Of a stretch of DNA of 5,890 nt, positions 5,080-5,890 are shown piece by piece. This stretch comes from Acidobacteriota bacterium (lineage in GTDB: Bacteria > Acidobacteriota > Thermoanaerobaculia > Multivoradales > JAHEKO01). How positions within the stretch are numbered: position 1 is the stretch's first letter; the number at the start of each line of letters is the position of its first letter. A model generated the notes under the pieces. It was not told the DNA's origin and ran no database searches. It worked only from the letters and a program-made list of their open reading frames with translations. A program made the translations under genes and the position numbers. The stretch spans positions 1-5,890 of the forward strand of contig JAUWSP010000198.1 in the NCBI GenBank assembly GCA_030610025.1. Reading direction: 5' to 3'.

Positions 5080-5890
5080 ATGATCAGTGTTGGCGACATG
5101 GGTTCCAGACTCAGAGCTGCCCTTCTGTTGAAGACAGCTCTTGTCGGAATGGTTCTGGCAGGGGGCTGTACGCTCCGCTACCAGGCGCCCGATCTCGGGG
5201 ATCTGTACAACCAGGCGGCGCAATACGAGGGGCCCGAGCGCCGAGCCATCATCGTGATTCCGGGCATTCTCGGATCGACCCTGGTCGATCAAGGCACCGA
5301 TACTACGGTTTGGGGTGCCTTCGCTGGTGACTACGCCAGGCCCGGCAAGCCCGATGGGGCCCGACTGGTGGCCCTGCCCATGCGGGAGGGTGCGTTGCTC
5401 GGAGACCTGCGAGACGATGTCGTGGCTACCCAGGTGCTGGATCGGCTCAAGGTACGGCTCCTCGGTCTCCCCGTGCAGCTGCAGGCCTACTTTCAGATGA
5501 TCGAAGTTCTGGGTGCGGGTGGCTATCGGGATGAAAGCCTCGGCCTTTCCGGTGCGGTCGACTGGGGTGACGACCACTTCACCTGCTTCCAGTTTCCCTA
5601 CGACTTTCGAAGGGACAACGTCGAGAGCGCCCGCCTCCTCCAGGAGTTTATCGTCGAGAAGCGGGCCTACATTCAGCAGCAGATGCAACGCCGATTCGGT
5701 GTTGAAGAGGTCGAGGTTCGCGTCGACAACGTTGCTCATTCGATGGGAGGGCTGTTGACCCGCTACTTCCTTCGGTATGGGGGAGCCGATCTGCCCGAGG
5801 ACGGCTCACTTCCCGAGCTCACCTGGGTGGGCGCCGAAGTTGTCGATCGCGCGATCCTGGTGGCGCCACCCAATGGCGGCTCACTCGAAA
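5080..5890 (+). CDS. LCAT/phospholipase-like alpha/beta-hydrolase lipoprotein (3' end outside window)
   Basis: The frame is open to the window end, with 270 codons visible from ATG 5080. The N-terminus is a lipoprotein signal: Arg10 and Arg12, a hydrophobic stretch, and LAGG-Cys30, so the mature protein should be anchored through Cys30 outside the cytoplasmic membrane. It then reads IIVIPGILGSTL (57-68), the oxyanion-loop motif of alpha/beta hydrolases. Trp at about 77, FPYDFR (172-177) and VAHSMGG (218-224), with nucleophile Ser221, match lecithin:cholesterol acyltransferase-like lipases. APPNGGS (262-268) is the family's 'aP..GS' block. The first Gly of G-x-S-x-G is Ala, as in some bacterial lipases. 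The catalytic Asp and His must lie beyond the window. Such enzymes hydrolyse or transfer acyl chains of lipids. ATG 5080 is preferred for a normal signal length. GTG 5023 and ATG 5098 remain possible. It probably belongs to the upstream operon. Confidence 0.87.
   Translation, partial: MISVGDMGSRLRAALLLKTALVGMVLAGGCTLRYQAPDLGDLYNQAAQYEGPERRAIIVIPGILGSTLVDQGTDTTVWGAFAGDYARPGKPDGARLVALPMREGALLGDLRDDVVATQVLDRLKVRLLGLPVQLQAYFQMIEVLGAGGYRDESLGLSGAVDWGDDHFTCFQFPYDFRRDNVESARLLQEFIVEKRAYIQQQMQRRFGVEEVEVRVDNVAHSMGGLLTRYFLRYGGADLPEDGSLPELTWVGAEVVDRAILVAPPNGGSLE

Noticed and set aside
5023..5169. Twin-arginine export signal in the longer lipase form (RPRRR)
   Set aside because: The Arg run is separated by about 20 residues from the hydrophobic core and lacks the S/T-R-R-x-F-L-K context. 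The lipobox near Cys30 explains export better.
4477..5739. A 420-codon open frame on the minus strand opposite the C-N hydrolase and lipase genes
   Set aside because: Both plus-strand genes have clear family motifs and ribosome sites. The antisense translation shows no recognisable domain, its ATG lies inside the lipase nucleophile region, and long antisense frames are common in GC-rich coding DNA.
1..5890. Mobile element, CRISPR array, toxin-antitoxin or defence locus
   Set aside because: I found no tandem repeats, terminal inverted repeats, transposase or integrase motifs, tRNA genes or defence-protein signatures, and composition looks even across the window.

Overview
The window reads as ordinary bacterial chromosome of moderately high GC content, densely coded, with no phage, insertion sequence, CRISPR or RNA gene that I can see. 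The organism is probably Gram-negative: there is a Sec-exported metalloprotease and a predicted lipoprotein lipase. The mix of a DUF4382-type protein, a metzincin ending in a DGFESGD-x-S-x-W tail and acidobacterial-looking enzymes suggests an Acidobacteriota (Thermoanaerobaculia-like), myxobacterial or similar lineage. That placement rests on remembered resemblance only and is weak.

Layout. Positions 1-297 hold the 3' end of a DUF4382-like gene on the plus strand. It converges on a secreted M12-type zinc metalloprotease (381-1715, minus strand). Two hairpins without T-tracts lie at 319-339 and 366-393, around the point of convergence. A 201-bp divergent intergenic region (1716-1916) separates the protease from a four-gene plus-strand run. 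It carries a good sigma70-like promoter (TTGACA, then TCTAGT after 18 bp) directly abutting an 18-bp palindrome that looks like an operator.

The plus-strand run is probably one operon: an ANL-superfamily (phenylacetate-CoA ligase-like) adenylating enzyme (1917-3485), a GNAT N-acetyltransferase-like protein (3511-4161), a carbon-nitrogen hydrolase of the nitrilase superfamily (4186-5007), and a lipoprotein alpha/beta hydrolase of the LCAT/phospholipase type (5080 to beyond the window end). Gaps are 25, 24 and 15-72 bp depending on starts. The last gene runs off the window.

How they might work together is inference. The ligase would activate a carboxylic acid, the GNAT protein would move an acyl group to an amine, the C-N hydrolase would cut or remodel an amide, and the envelope lipase could supply or release acyl chains. 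The most notable points are the C-N hydrolase, in which the usual catalytic lysine appears to be methionine, the side-by-side GNAT and C-N hydrolase genes (domains that occur fused in proteins such as Bacillus YhcX), and the operator-like dyads at the operon promoter.
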